This document shows positions 1 to 10,608 of a DNA stretch of 64,000 nt, piece by piece. Where the stretch lies: NCBI GenBank assembly GCA_014526335.1, contig JACTAT010000012.1:1831318-1895317 (forward strand), in the 5' to 3' direction. The notes below the pieces were generated by a model, which was not told where the DNA came from, did no database searches, and was given only the letters and a program-made list of their open reading frames with translations. The DNA is from Chrysaora quinquecirrha. Its lineage: Eukaryota; Cnidaria; Scyphozoa; Semaeostomeae; Pelagiidae. Position numbers and translations under genes: made by a program. Position 1 is the first letter of the stretch. The number at the start of each line of letters is the position of its first letter.

Positions 1-682
1 GCTTTTCTTTTGATTTTTGTGCAAGTTTAACAATTGTAAAACTACATTTATTCGAATTTTAGCCCTTTTAGTTCGGCGGTGAGACGTTGGCCTAAGCTAC
101 AACAAAACACTTAGCTGCAGGCGGCTTTCAATTTTCTCTCAGGAATGTTAAAGAATGTTTGCGCTTTCAGCATAAAAATGTTACCTCATGCATGGTCAGT
201 CTATGTGTTTAAACTTTTTTTGCCATATTTTGCCGCTTGCGAGATATGGAGAGAGGAACACATCTGAATCGTTTCTTGTGGACTCTGGCCTTGTTTTTGC
301 AGACTAATCTTGTTGTTTTTGTATTTATATCAAATATAATGTGCAAAAAGTAATCAAAATACTCACAAACAAAGAAAGTTATAATAAAAAACCGACATAC
401 GGTTATCAGAGAGAGACAGTCTATTAATTTCTAAGGTTTTTTGAAATGAATGCAACATGAATTTGAATTTTAAACCTTTATGATATGATTCAGTAGGTAA
501 AATGTGGCAGAACGGAAGAACCCAAGACGCCATTCACAATTTCTATTCTAGTTTTCCCCCAGTCCTCTGAATCACACATAAGGTAACTGTCCACTGGGCG
601 TCTCGCCTCCCGCGCTTTGTGCTATCTGGTTCTGATATAGCAGTGATGCAATGGGTTTGTTGATTAGTTCTGTCATATATGA
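1..682. other. No gene recognised
   Basis: AT-rich sequence with no ORF of note and no repeat that I recognise. It borders the truncated 3' side of the Helitron fragment and may hold more decayed repeat. Confidence 0.4.
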
Positions 683-1560
683 CTAATTCTCTCTTGATGG
701 ATCTGGTGGTGCTTGATCCTCTCCAACATAGACAGCAGCAACTTCAGTTGTTGTTGGATTGTCATAGCGGCGATCTTGTCCTGGCCTGCTGGTGATGATC
801 ATTTGAACTGGACGCATGTCTTGGTTGGCTGTCAATGAACGATTGCGTTCTTGTTGAAAAACCTCCCCCATATGACAGAAGCTTTGAGCATATCGATTGA
901 CTCAATGCAGCCCTTGAGATAGTAGTCTGACTACTTGAGCACGTAGTTCATGATTGTCAGGATTTGATGTCCTTTCAGCTAAAGCTTGACTTGTGTCAAT
1001 GATATAAAGCTGTGCAAACTGAGGTGATCTGCCTTGGGGTGGTACGGCTGGACCAGTGGGTTGGTAAGCTTGGCCATAAATAGTTATGACTCTTGGTCCT
1101 CTACCTTGATGTTTACAGATGTCGGCATTCCATGAAGCCATGGCAAGATCACAGTTGTACTGTCGTATGTGTTTTCTTAAATGTGCAGAATCAGCAGAAT
1201 CCCCAGTGTATAGATTGACAACATCTTGGGATGGAGAAGTAATCGGAGGTAATGAGACTTTCCCACCTTGACAGCATTTGATGAACTGGTTGTGGGTAAT
1301 TTTCTCTGCAGCAAAGTATTTTGCATGGCATTGTTCACATTCCTGGTCCATGTAACCAATGTAGTGTTGTTCAATGCCAGCCACTTGCTGATTGTTGACT
1401 GGTTGAAGGTGAAAGTTACCCTGCTGCTGCTGATGCAACTCTATCGGCACAGGTATTTGGGCTATCTGTTGATTATAATCCTCTTCCTGCTGTGTGGTGT
1501 CATTATGTAGGCTTTCGTCTCTATGAGTTATCATGTTTCTGGTGCGTGTTGATCTTTCCC
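683..1560 (-). pseudogene. Helitron replication-helicase N-terminal region, broken
   Basis: The minus-strand reading frame runs from about 1560 to 683 with one in-frame TGA at 902-904. It shows the pattern typical of the region upstream of and entering the Helitron_like_N domain: a C-x2-C-x-A motif (CEQCHAKYF), a CC-GGKV-LPPI block, 'HIRQYNCDLAMAS', 'GPRVITIYGQAYQPTG', 'SPQFAQLYIID' and, past the stop, 'NRYAQSFCHMGEVF'. In intact Helitrons this precedes the HUH endonuclease and helicase, neither of which is present. A possible splice acceptor (TTTTCAG) lies just upstream near 1583. Only a fragment remains, so it cannot transpose by itself. Confidence 0.75.
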
Positions 1561-1609
1561 TGCGCCCAGTGAATGTTCTCCATCTGAAAATGCATTTGGA
1601 ATAATGACA

Positions 1610-1915
1610 AACATATTTATAATATATAGTACCAAAATAAACCTACACCGAGATCAAGCCATATGTGTTGTTAAAGCAACTTTGGTTCTTCACAATCTGC
1701 TGAGAAGTAAATCATCTAACAGTTATACCCCATATGGCTTTGCAGATGAAATTGTTTGTGATGCAGTTATTGATTGTCAATGGCGACACAACAGTCCACA
1801 GTCATTTTGGAGCCATTACCCTCAAGAGGTAAAAAATCCAAAAAATCTGCTGCAGAGATCAGAGAACTGTTTCCAACATATTTTTTTTGGATCTAGGAGC
1901 GTGCCATGGCAGTGA
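1610..1915 (+). pseudogene. PIF/Harbinger transposase C-terminal fragment
   Basis: The translated segment reads like the end of a DDE_Tnp_4 (Harbinger) transposase: 'VVKATLVLHNLLRSK' matches the conserved C-terminal LHN helix, followed by 'YTPYGFADE', a W-R pair and a final '..SVPWQ' just before the stop at 1913-1915. The catalytic part is absent. It lies head-to-head with the Helitron fragment, so this is a junction of two unrelated relics. Confidence 0.6.
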
Positions 1916-2045
1916 AAAGTTTTGGTATAAGATACAATTCATGTAACTGCAAACTGTAACTAAAAACTGAAGTAATTAAAAGCAATTAAACCTAAGCAGA
2001 CTATCAAATGTTATATTCTTTTCGTTTTTTTTTGGAAAAGTTTAT

Positions 2046-2472
2046 TTATTCTTTGTTTAACAATTCAGTAAAACTTCCATTGGTTCCTGATCTGCTTGAG
2101 GAAAAACTGCTACTAGAATTAGCAGAGGGTGCTATTCCTGTGGGCGAAGATGAATAATGTGTGAACCCTTGAGGAAGGTTTACTTCTGTTGTTCTGCTTC
2201 TTTCTTCACAATATGGTATATTGGCAACCCATACCTTAGGACTCATGAATGGTTTTGAAAGCTGTACTTCACTTGCATTACCAACCGTTGGATTTCCCAA
2301 TTGAGCAAATCTTTACCTTGCCCATCTGGAAGCTCTTCAAGCATTTTTCCAAGCATACTAACGTTTCTGATGATTTGGGTTGTTTGACAGCTTGAGGAGG
2401 AGATGAAATGTTTGGTTTGTTAAGAAACTTTAAAGCTGATTCAAGGACTTGATTTTGTTGACGGCTGATCAA
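2046..2472 (-). other. Two overlapping ORFs, unrecognised
   Basis: Two minus-strand ORFs (2278-2472 and 2046-2300) overlap in different frames and may be one broken reading frame or two exons; a CAAG|GTAAAG donor lies at the first ORF's end. The first is helical (QNQVLESALKFLNKP), the second rich in Ser/Thr with a short acidic end. I recognise no family. They sit between a Harbinger and an ISL2EU relic, so an accessory transposon protein is possible but only inferred. Confidence 0.25.
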
Positions 2473-2562
2473 CCCTAGAAAATCCTAACCCAACCTTAAA
2501 TTTGGTTTATGAGAAACCTGCATAACAGGCTGGAAGAGTTTTTGATCCATTAAGAGCACCTG

Positions 2563-3470
2563 ATGCATGCAATAAGGATAGAGGAGGTCGAAAACGACAC
2601 TGCTAAAGAGCCTGAAGGCAGTAATGAAAATAAGTCAGGCAATTCAGAAACTGAAGTTGCTGCTGAAAGGAGCAAAGATCTTATCATAAATCTGCTGCTG
2701 GCGAAAGTTGATCAACTTTCAACTAAGACAGCAGATCTTGAAAGCAAAGTGAGAAGCCTTTCTGCTGATTTTGCAGACATCAGCACTCAAAGGAAAGTAA
2801 AGAAACCATTGGGCACAAAGATGATAAAAATACCAACATTGGCAATATTTAATGCTCTGCTGAGTCACCTGAAACAATTTATTCTCAAATTTATTTTCTG
2901 GAGAGGCTCAGATACTGTTGTATCAACGAAAAAGAAAAAGAAATCAACATTTAAAAGCCACAAACTCGTTCCAAATGACCAATTTTTACTGGTTTTAATG
3001 AGGCTTAGACTTGGCTTTTGGAATGAGGATTTAGCAGATAGATTTAAAGTTTCTGCTTCATGTCCTCAAGAATATTCGCAACTTGGGTAAAGATCTTATC
3101 GAAGATTTTGGGAGATACACCTATTGTCTGGTTGCCTAAGGCTACAATACAGTAAAATCCACTATCTGTTTTTGTCAAGTCAAACGAAAAGATAAGGTGC
3201 ATCATTGACTGTACGGATGTTTAAATTGAAAGACCTAAATCATAGCTGCCACTTGATCAGGTTATAAAAAGCATAATACCATCAAATTTGTGATAGGTAT
3301 ATCTCCATCCGGATATATCACATACTCTCGGATTGCTATAGTGGTAGGACAACTGACCAGTATATTAACCAAAATTCAGGATTTTATAAGCTCCTATAGT
3401 ATGGTGATCAAATTATGGCTTACAGAGGTTTTCAGATCAAGATTTGACTTCACTTAATATGCATGAGTGT
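2563..3470 (+). pseudogene. ISL2EU-type (Harbinger-like) transposase, decayed
   Basis: Residues 1-175 are open: an acidic start, a coiled-coil stretch (LLLAKVDQLSTKTADLESKVRS), then 'IPTLAIFNALLSHLKQF', 'FWRGSDTVVSTK' and the HTH_Tnp_4 helix-turn-helix 'NDQFLLVLMRLRLGFWNEDLADRF'-type motif. After a frameshift near 3065 homology continues through a first catalytic-type 'IIDCTDV' (now followed by a stop near 3211), 'GRTTDQYINQNSGFYKLL' and the second catalytic block. There the expected M-A-D-R-G-F reads M-A-Y-R-G-F, so the catalytic Asp is lost. It is a dead copy with several stops and shifts. Confidence 0.7.
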
Positions 3471-4199
3471 ATTGAGACCATGCCCGCCGGTGCTCATCCC
3501 CAGCCCAATTATTAAGTTCACAGATGGTCTTTAGTCCTCCCAAAATTGAGAAAGCGAAAACCAACAACTTAAGGTCATGTTAAGGCTGTTTGTTCTGTAA
3601 TGTCCCCGTCCTCTTCATTTTCAAATAGGGTTCAGGATTCTTGATTTTCAGATTTTTATTCTAAATCAAGTAACCTAATTACAAAGTTACTATCCATGCA
3701 AATCAGTCAGGTATAATGGCATATGGAACACCAATTCAGTTCATGACAAAAAACGTTATGTCTGATGAGCACCTTTGAGATCTACGGGTAGGTTATGTCT
3801 ATCGAGGAGCATCAGCATAAGCACCAGGAGGGTGATGAGGACGATCTTATTTTGGCAATCACTTAGTTCCTTTGTGTTCTTCCAAAATATTGTTTGGAGA
3901 AGGAAACAGGCTGAGGAGCAGAAAGATTGGAAAATAAAAATCCCGGCCGTGAGAAAAAATACATCAATGGTACTCTTTGGAATTAAATAAAAATAAATTC
4001 TTCTTCTTGATTCACTAACATTTTTTTTAAATTTGGGTAAGATTTGTGATAAAATTGCAACAATGTTAGAGTGGGGTTTGGGGGCCTTATAAGCTTTGAT
4101 ATTCCTAGGCCACACATATTACTAAAACAATGCTGGTAACTAGGGACCCCTAAACTGTAGTTGAACCTGAATAATGAACTATTTTCATATCATACCTTG
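3471..4199. other. No gene recognised
   Basis: Possibly the decayed 3' end of the ISL2EU relic. A 119-codon minus ORF (3756-4115) and a plus ORF overlap each other, but neither shows a domain or codon pattern that I trust. Confidence 0.3.
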
Positions 4200-4640
4200 T
4201 CATTCTTCAAGTATTGTTTGTTTGCTCTCATCCTTTCTTAATGTTGTAGATTTTTCATGTACAATTGTAACGTCCTTCAAGTTTTCATCCTCAGGTTTTT
4301 CTTCACCATCTGAAATAAATGTTGTCAAATTAATTGTTGTCTGACCGGCTGCATGGGAAGTTTTAAAGTGGCCTAAACATGTTGATGTGATTATATCCTA
4401 CTGTTAGAAGTTTTGCCACAAAATTCACTCAGGAACCCTCTCTGGCATATTGGTATGCTACCTCTATAGCATTCTTGCAGTGTTCCTGACACAAAGCCCC
4501 ATTTTGACCAATTTGCTCATTGACGCAAACATCTGGTTGATTTACTCCAGGTTGGTTGGTTGCGTTTTCTATTACTGGCCACATACAGTGAGGATGCTTC
4601 AATTTCCAGACACCATCTTGTACTGTGAAATTCTCTCAAC
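4200..4640 (-). CDS. Cys-rich exon pair of an unrecognised gene (fragment)
   Basis: The upstream exon (4640 down to about 4436) follows a clear acceptor (TTTTCATCCTACAG) and encodes 'DGVWKLKHPHCMWPVIENA', then C-VNEQIGQNGALC-QEHC and 'NAIEVAYQYARE', a spaced C/H-C/C-HC pattern. A second exon (4309-4200) follows a TTTATTTCAG acceptor and is highly charged, ending in a stop at 4200-4202. Joined at a weak donor (GTTCCT) the frame is kept. Without that splice the first exon ends at a TGA at 4429-4431. The Cys layout resembles, loosely, cysteine clusters seen with KDZ-type transposons, but I cannot name the family. Confidence 0.3.
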
Positions 4641-5253
4641 CTGTAGGATGAAAATTCTTTCAAAACCTTTAGAAACTCTCTTCCTGTCCAATTCCTCTCT
4701 ATAGGTGCCTTTATCTTGGCGTTTTCCTTTTAAGAACAGTGTAAATATTTATACAAGATGGAAAATTGTAATTAAAAAGGAAGTAAGGTACAATAATTAT
4801 TTCATCTTACAACTTTCTTCACACTGCAGGTTTCTAATTCAGCAATGTCATTCTTGTAAACAATGAAAATGTTGTAAACATAAATGAAGCATGCTGTATG
4901 TTGAGGGGGAACATACCGCCACATTTAGTTAACTTCTGCAGTTAAAATAGATGCAGATAATTATCATATACTAGTTATATAAGATTTCCTTCTCTCGACG
5001 GCATGGCACCTGTTCAAATTTTACACTTTACATTCATTATGTAAATCCCCCCTATTTTGTTGCATGGTGCAGTATGTTCGTACTTCTGTAGTGTTGCCTT
5101 GTACTGACTATTTAGCTAATCATCTACAAAAGCATTTCAGGGCTGAGTTGTCTTGTACCCTAAAAGGGTGTCTTGCAACCTAAAAACTGACTAAGTTGTG
5201 TCAATACTGCATATTATTTCCCTTTAGAGGTTGGAACATTTATGTTTGTGGTT

Positions 5254-5288
<35 letters not shown>

Positions 5289-6138
5289 AATGAGGATGAT
5301 CATAATCATCATACTAGGTTCTTGTTGTTGTAAAAAGATTGCCTATACTTTTATGAGATTATTATTTGCCCATGGTCTGAGCCATCTCTTGACAAAATTT
5401 GCCAGTATGCTCTCTAGGATCCTGGCACACCAATCTAGTCAGCCTGTTTGCAGCCTCACTTTGAACCAAAAGCTACATAGCCCTCTCATTTTTTTGAGCA
5501 AGATGTAATTTTTACGACCAGTGCCAGTGTCACAACTAACTTAATTAAGTAGACCAGTTCAGATAAAAGGTACTAGTAATGAGCATTGAAGGGGTGCAAT
5601 ATTATCATATTGATGCATGCTTTGAAGGATTGGCATAACTGACGAACTTCTCTTTAGTTGCTGAGTCATATGTTTTTCGCACATGCACATTACGAATTCC
5701 TTATCATGTAACTAGGAAGATTGGCAAACAAAATATGCAAGCACCTTTATCGAGAAAAGATGGGCCTAAAAATCCATCTTTATTTCAAATGAGAAAAATT
5801 TAGAACTTTCAATAGCTATGAAAAGACTTAGCAATTTCTACTGCGCCACAATGTCCTTCTTTAATCACATAAAAATATCTTACATGTAAGGAAGACTTCA
5901 AGAACCTTCAGATAATAACAACCCCATCAAAATTTGTGTGCAAATATTTTAAAATCGAGAGCAACGTTTTATAATATTGTTGTCTTAGCTCTTTTGGAAG
6001 CCAAACCTAGCCAGCTTTTTTATGAGAAAGTCATGGTGTCAAATTTTTATTCATGAAAATGTTAGGATGTTCCTGCATAGAGGATCAAACATATACAAGC
6101 ATATTATTCCACTAGCTCGGCGAGGCAGCCATCGCTAG
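4641..6138. other. No gene recognised; contains a microsatellite
   Basis: AT-rich DNA with scattered short ORFs and no domain. A (TGA)n run lies at 5254-5290 and is listed separately. Confidence 0.35.
5254..5290. repeat. (TGA)n microsatellite
   Basis: About twelve tandem TGA units, decaying into TAATGAGGATGATC on the right. Confidence 0.95.
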
Positions 6139-6252
6139 CTCCTGCGGAGGGCTTCTGGCCGCTTCGCGGCTCACGGGCGACGCTTCGCGTCACTCTGCTC
6201 AGCTGCCTGGAGCGTAGCTCCCGGCATCCTCTCGGTGGCAGGTGCTTTGCAC
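6139..6252. repeat. Cluster of five small GC-rich hairpins
   Basis: Within 114 bp there are five perfect inverted repeats, each with a 3-nt loop: CTCC-TGC-GGAG (6139-6149), GCCGC-TTC-GCGGC (6158-6170), GACGC-TTC-GCGTC (6179-6191), GGAGC-GTA-GCTCC (6209-6221) and GTGC-TTT-GCAC (6242-6252). The patch is far more GC-rich than its surroundings. It abuts the C-poor tract that follows. Confidence 0.85.
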
Positions 6253-6259
6253 GTGGTTT

Positions 6260-8100
6260 TGCTACTTGCAAATTTGTTGGGAGGCTGATCGTTGCACATA
6301 GGAGTGGGCTGTGGAGGAAGTAAGGTGACTGAAGTCATATGTGCAGGGGATCATTGGTATGATTGAGATCATTAGGGGAATATCCGATCTGAATGGGAAT
6401 TTCGCGCGGATAGAATAGGAATGTAGAGTGGTGTCATGTACCAGGGGATTTTCGTTGCAAACATTATTGTTGGAAGGCTATATTATTACTTTATGGGTAA
6501 AAAGGACTATTGGACCTGAGTGGGGATGTCATTAGGAGGAAATATGAATTCACACCAGCATTATGCACGGGGGGATTTAAAATGGCAAAATTTTGCTATC
6601 CAGTTGTTCAGTTGAGAAGTTGGGCAGTTGCTCACTTGTCTAAAGGCTTAGCTGGTGTGTTGCTGATTTGTTCGTGTGGTGAGCGGTTTCTTGGTGGTTC
6701 TGTGGTGTGGCTGTGTGCTTGTTAGAATAGGTGTGATGGTTATGTCTTAGGGAGGGTTGGTGCACCTTGGAGGGGCGTGGGAGAGGCTTCAGTTGGGTTC
6801 TGTTGTGGGGGCAGTTGTTATTGGGTGTGGTGGGGTGGTTGTGAGGTAGTGGTGCGTAGTTAGCAGGTGGGTCATGTGAGTTTGTGATTGACGTCATGTA
6901 GGGGGATAGAGTGATGTTTGTTGTGGGAGAGCGGGTATGAGAAGGTATATAGGGTTTTTACTAAGAAATAAGGAAACTGTTGGATATGGATGAAGAAGTA
7001 GAAGGGGAGGCGAGGAGAATAGTTTTATTTTAAAATTTATTTTTCTGTTTTGTGATTTAGGTCTTGTAATATGAGCGTGAAAGTGAAAGTAATGGTGAGA
7101 GTTTATGATTGTTAGGGTGAAGTGAGGAAAATGTCGGTGTTTTGACTGGTGGGAAGGTGATAGTAGATATGGAAATATTATTGAGGGGTGTTTGGGAAAT
7201 GTGAGTTGTCATGTTGAGAAACTGTTGAGGAAAGTTTTAGTATACGAATTGTAGTGTACTTTGTTGAGAAGGAAATGAGTGTATTGTAGTTGTGTTGCTG
7301 TTGTGCAGATTTGCATATTTTTGTTTGTATGATGATATTGAGTGTCTTGGGAATTGGAAATTTGGATTGTAGTAGGGGTGTGTGATTGAAGTTTGGTAAG
7401 TTAGCAGGTTGTTTATAAATAATGATGGGTGGCAGTGGAAAAAGTTGGCAAGAAAGAAGTTGGATTGATGTGTATGGTTAAGTGGTGTAGGTGATTAATG
7501 GCTATTTATTAATTTGTACAATGGAGTTGTTGATGGTGTATAAAATCAGGGTGAAGTGAGATAGTAAAGTGAAATTGATGTTGTTGGATTGCTATTTGTG
7601 CGGAATAATAGAAGAGGAAACATTGGAGAAATGGAGGGGAGAATACAGAAATTTTTTGATGATGTTGAGCTTTGCATGCTTCATATGGATGGTGCTCTTG
7701 TAGATTTGGAGGTTGATGTGGAGGCAGGAATTTTTCAATTTACGAAAGGGAGAAGCGCTCTTGGGGAGGAAAGATTGGGAAGGGGAATAAGAAGATGCCA
7801 GGCAGCTCATGAAAAAGGTGTTGTTCAATTGGGATTGGCAAAGAAGATGCTGTTTGATATGAAGAATTTATGGAAGGAGGAGAAGGCGAGGATAAGAGGA
7901 GCAGTGGAGAACGAAGTGGATGCAGAGAGGGATGCCGGACTGATTCGTGGAGCTGAAGAGATTGAAGAAGAATAGAAAATTGAGAAGAAGAGGAAGGAGA
8001 TGAAAGTCGAAGAGGTGGAAGAAGCAGTTGGAGGGGATGAGATGGGGCAGAAAGAGACGAAGGTGAAAAAGGATGATGATGTTACTGGACTTTAAGTATA
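6260..8100. other. Extremely C-poor, G/T-rich tract
   Basis: Over about 1.8 kb the + strand has very little C and much G and T; line 7141-7200, for instance, has one C against about twenty G. The skew starts just after the hairpin cluster and fades near 8100. Nothing else in the window has this composition. Apart from the ORF at 7631 no gene is recognised in it. Confidence 0.75.
7631..7975 (+). CDS. Small intronless ORF of unknown function
   Basis: The first ATG in an open stretch beginning at 7568 is at 7631, giving 114 codons to a TAG at 7973-7975. The protein is charged and largely helical: 'MEGRIQKFFDDVELCMLHM', then 'LVDLEVDVEAGIFQFTK', 'KKMLFDMKNLWKEEKARI' and an acidic tail, consistent with a coiled coil. 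After the TAG the same frame stays open for another 39 codons, rich in Lys/Glu, to a TAA at 8093-8095. The whole ORF lies in the C-poor tract and shares its composition. No family recognised; it could be an ORF left by chance in a skewed sequence. Confidence 0.35.
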   Translation: MEGRIQKFFDDVELCMLHMDGALVDLEVDVEAGIFQFTKGRSALGEERLGRGIRRCQAAHEKGVVQLGLAKKMLFDMKNLWKEEKARIRGAVENEVDAERDAGLIRGAEEIEEE

Positions 8101-8771
8101 TGATGTAATTGTAAAGGTATGATGTTAGTTAGAGAATTTGCTGTAGCTGATAATGACAATGATTTTATGTCAGAGGGCTTACGAAAATGCTGCTGACTGA
8201 CCATAGACAGATGTAAACCAACTGCAACTTTAAAAAATACATTTTAAAAGCCTGAAAATTTATCATTTTAAAGTAAGGTGACGGAAACCAATTTGTGACT
8301 ATTATAGAGTTTTAGTAAAACTTTTACCTAGATCTCATGTCACAGGAATTAAATTTATAATAAAAAGATGCAAACTTCATGCAGTGGTCCAAGGAATTAA
8401 TTTCTTTGTTATAAACATAGTAAAATTCTTTGCTTGGTAAGTGGAAGTACAGTGAAATCATCGAGGAAAAAACATCGAAACAGAATCAGTATACTATTTG
8501 TGTGAGAGGTGGATTTCATGCAAAGGGCATGCACAGAGTTGTACCCCAACTTCCGTAAACAAATCCACTTTCAACAGCCAAACGAATGTGTCAGTTAAAA
8601 ATAATATAAGAAATTATTTTTCCTAAAGCAAACAGTGACTGAAAGGGTATTCTATAACGGAGAAATTTAGGCTATATCATTCCCGATGAAAACAATTCGC
8701 TTTTTAAAGCAAATTTTATTGAAGCCTGTTGAAATCACTATCATTTCGATTTATTGGAAAGGAGAACGTAC
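8101..8771. other. No gene recognised
   Basis: AT-rich DNA between the C-poor tract and the donor site of the minus-strand zinc-finger gene; probably intron or intergenic sequence of that gene. Confidence 0.35.
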
Positions 8772-9758
8772 CTGCACTGCAAGGTAATTTGAGGAAATCT
8801 TCCGGTGTAGCCAGTCTCTTAAGGTATTCCTCTTTCTTTAACCATTTCCTTTTTTGTGACATCTTTCCGAATTGCTTTCGACCAGTAGCTGACTTTTGAT
8901 CTCACTTTTCGAATTAACTCTTGTTCTATGTCAAACATAGCTTGGTTTTCAGCAGCAAAGTCACAAAAATGCAGAAGGGAATGTAAATATGCTTTGACAG
9001 TTCCAGGCTTCTTCTCCTTTTGAAATAAACACAAGCATTTTTCGTTCAAGACTTTTGAATTGAAGAGTGCAAGAATATTGCTCCCAGTCGGGTCTTCTGT
9101 GTCAACATATTGCAGAATTCTTTTAAGTTGTGCAGCATGAAGTGACGCGTCCCTCTCTTTTTTTTTGCCCCCATCCAATGACATCAGCCATGCTTTGAAG
9201 CCGTTAAAAACTGCCTTATCAGACAAGGACTCAACAGATTCAACAGACTCATCCTTCAGCTCTTCATACACACTGGCTACACTTGATTCTTCATCAGAAA
9301 AATCTTCTTGGCTAATAGGATTAGCAACAGCGCATTGTCTATCAACCAAAGTTTCTTTATCTAAAAAGACAGGGGGAGCCTCAGAAGTTTCTTGAACATC
9401 TTCGTAAGCCTTAGCAGCTGGTATCAACCTTTGAAGAATTGTCCTATCTCGAATCTTGTGCGTTTGGCATAGGTGATTTCGTAGTCTCTTGACTAACTTC
9501 TAACAAGTTATCAGAGGACAAACCATTTGTTTATAGTTCCTTCTCACATTACCCTCCTTCAACGCTCGTTGCTTTCTCAAGCCAAACTTTCCCCCTTGCA
9601 ACCTTTGCTTCCTCTTTATCCCAGTCATGAACTAAGGTCAAATGGCGAATCAGATCAATTATTTTCTTCTGACAACCTTTCACAGGGCAAAGAACTTGGG
9701 ATTTCTTTGTTTTTCTTTCCCCTTGTCCCTCCTCAGCACCATACCATGCGTCAAAGGC
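8772..9758 (-). pseudogene. Large 3' exon: paired C2H2-type fingers plus recombinase-like core-binding region
   Basis: The exon follows a TTTTCTAG acceptor (phase 0) and ends at a canonical donor G|GTACGT at 8771-8770. It encodes finger 1 (VLCPVKGCQKKIIDLIRH, then LTLVH; CX4CX9HX4H) and finger 2 (VCPLITC, then KLVKRLRNHLCQTHKI) with identical spacing. After an acidic linker comes a helical region 'FNGFKAWLMSLDGGKKKE..ALFNSKVLNEK..KPGTVKAYLHSLLHF' that looks like the N-terminal core-binding domain of tyrosine recombinases, as in Crypton-like proteins. Three lesions break it: a frameshift between the fingers near 9565, a TAG inside finger 2, and a one-base shift near 8850, after which 'YLKRLATPEDFLKL' continues to the donor. 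It may be a pseudogene or carry assembly errors. Confidence 0.6.
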
Positions 9759-10112
9759 CTAGAAAATGACACAAGAATAAATTCAATGTTCATAATTGAT
9801 AAACACAATGCCAGCGAAAAGTCTTGGAATACTTTGACTCAAAAAGAACAGCCCTTTCCCCTGGAAACAATGCTGTTCTTCTCACTACGGTTGTATGAAT
9901 ATAAAAATTTAATGCACGTCAGGCAAGTAAATGCCACATCACATTAATTTGAGCAAGTTCAGGAACAGTGAGTTAAACATTGGTAAAGGCCACAGAAACA
10001 CAGCAGACTACAAATGAAGCTAAGCAGAAAATTCACACATCCATTAATTGACTAACATGAGAGAACAAATTAAAAAGCATGCAGTAGAAAAATCTGACAG
10101 AAGATTCATTAC
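9759..10112 (-). other. Intron of the zinc-finger gene
   Basis: Bounded by the AAG|GTAATG donor of the 80-nt exon and the TTTTCTAG acceptor of the finger exon. Phases agree (0/0). No other gene is seen. Confidence 0.5.
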
Positions 10113-10192
10113 CTTCTTTGCCTCTTTCTTACTCTTGGATGTTATTGCCTTTAAAACAGCATCAACGCCAGAAGGAGACCCAGAAGGAGACA
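10113..10192 (-). CDS. 80-nt exon of the mini-exon/zinc-finger gene
   Basis: Acceptor TTTTTTTGATAG and donor AAG|GTAATG bound an 80-nt exon entered in phase 1 and left in phase 0. It reads 'SPSGSPSGVDAVLKAITSKS' followed by 'KKEAKK', a Ser/Pro/Gly repeat then a basic stretch. The entry phase matches every upstream mini-exon, and the exit phase matches the next exon (8772-9758), which ties the array to the finger/core-binding exon as one gene. Confidence 0.6.
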
Positions 10193-10608
10193 CTATCAAA
10201 AAAAGTTTGTGACAAGGTAAGAAATAAAAGGTTTACATGAGACAAATAACATGGTATCAACTCAAAGTCAACAAAAAAATGCTTGTTTAACAGCATATGT
10301 ATACACTGGAACATATGATAGCTGTTCTTGAAATGGCACCACACAGCTAGCATTGTAAAGGCCACGAAACAAAAGGCGGAGTTACCAAGAGAAAACAATG
10401 TCAAATGTAAAAATACTACACGCGTCTTGCAATTCTAATGGTTAGCAACGATGAAGGATGCTCTACAAAAAGGCATACTACAGTTAGGGTTATGGGACAA
10501 GAAATAGAAAACAAAGTCAACTAGAAAAAGCAAAGTAAAATGCAGCGATAACATACGCGATATACAATTAAGATTATAATTCATAGCCAAATAACGCCTA
10601 ATAAATAC
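10193..10608 (-). other. Intron sequence
   Basis: Between the 80-nt exon and the array. The minus ORFs here are not supported by any domain. Confidence 0.4.

Noticed and set aside
5242..5508. 88-codon ORF beginning with poly-Met
   Set aside because: Produced by the TGA microsatellite; no domain follows.
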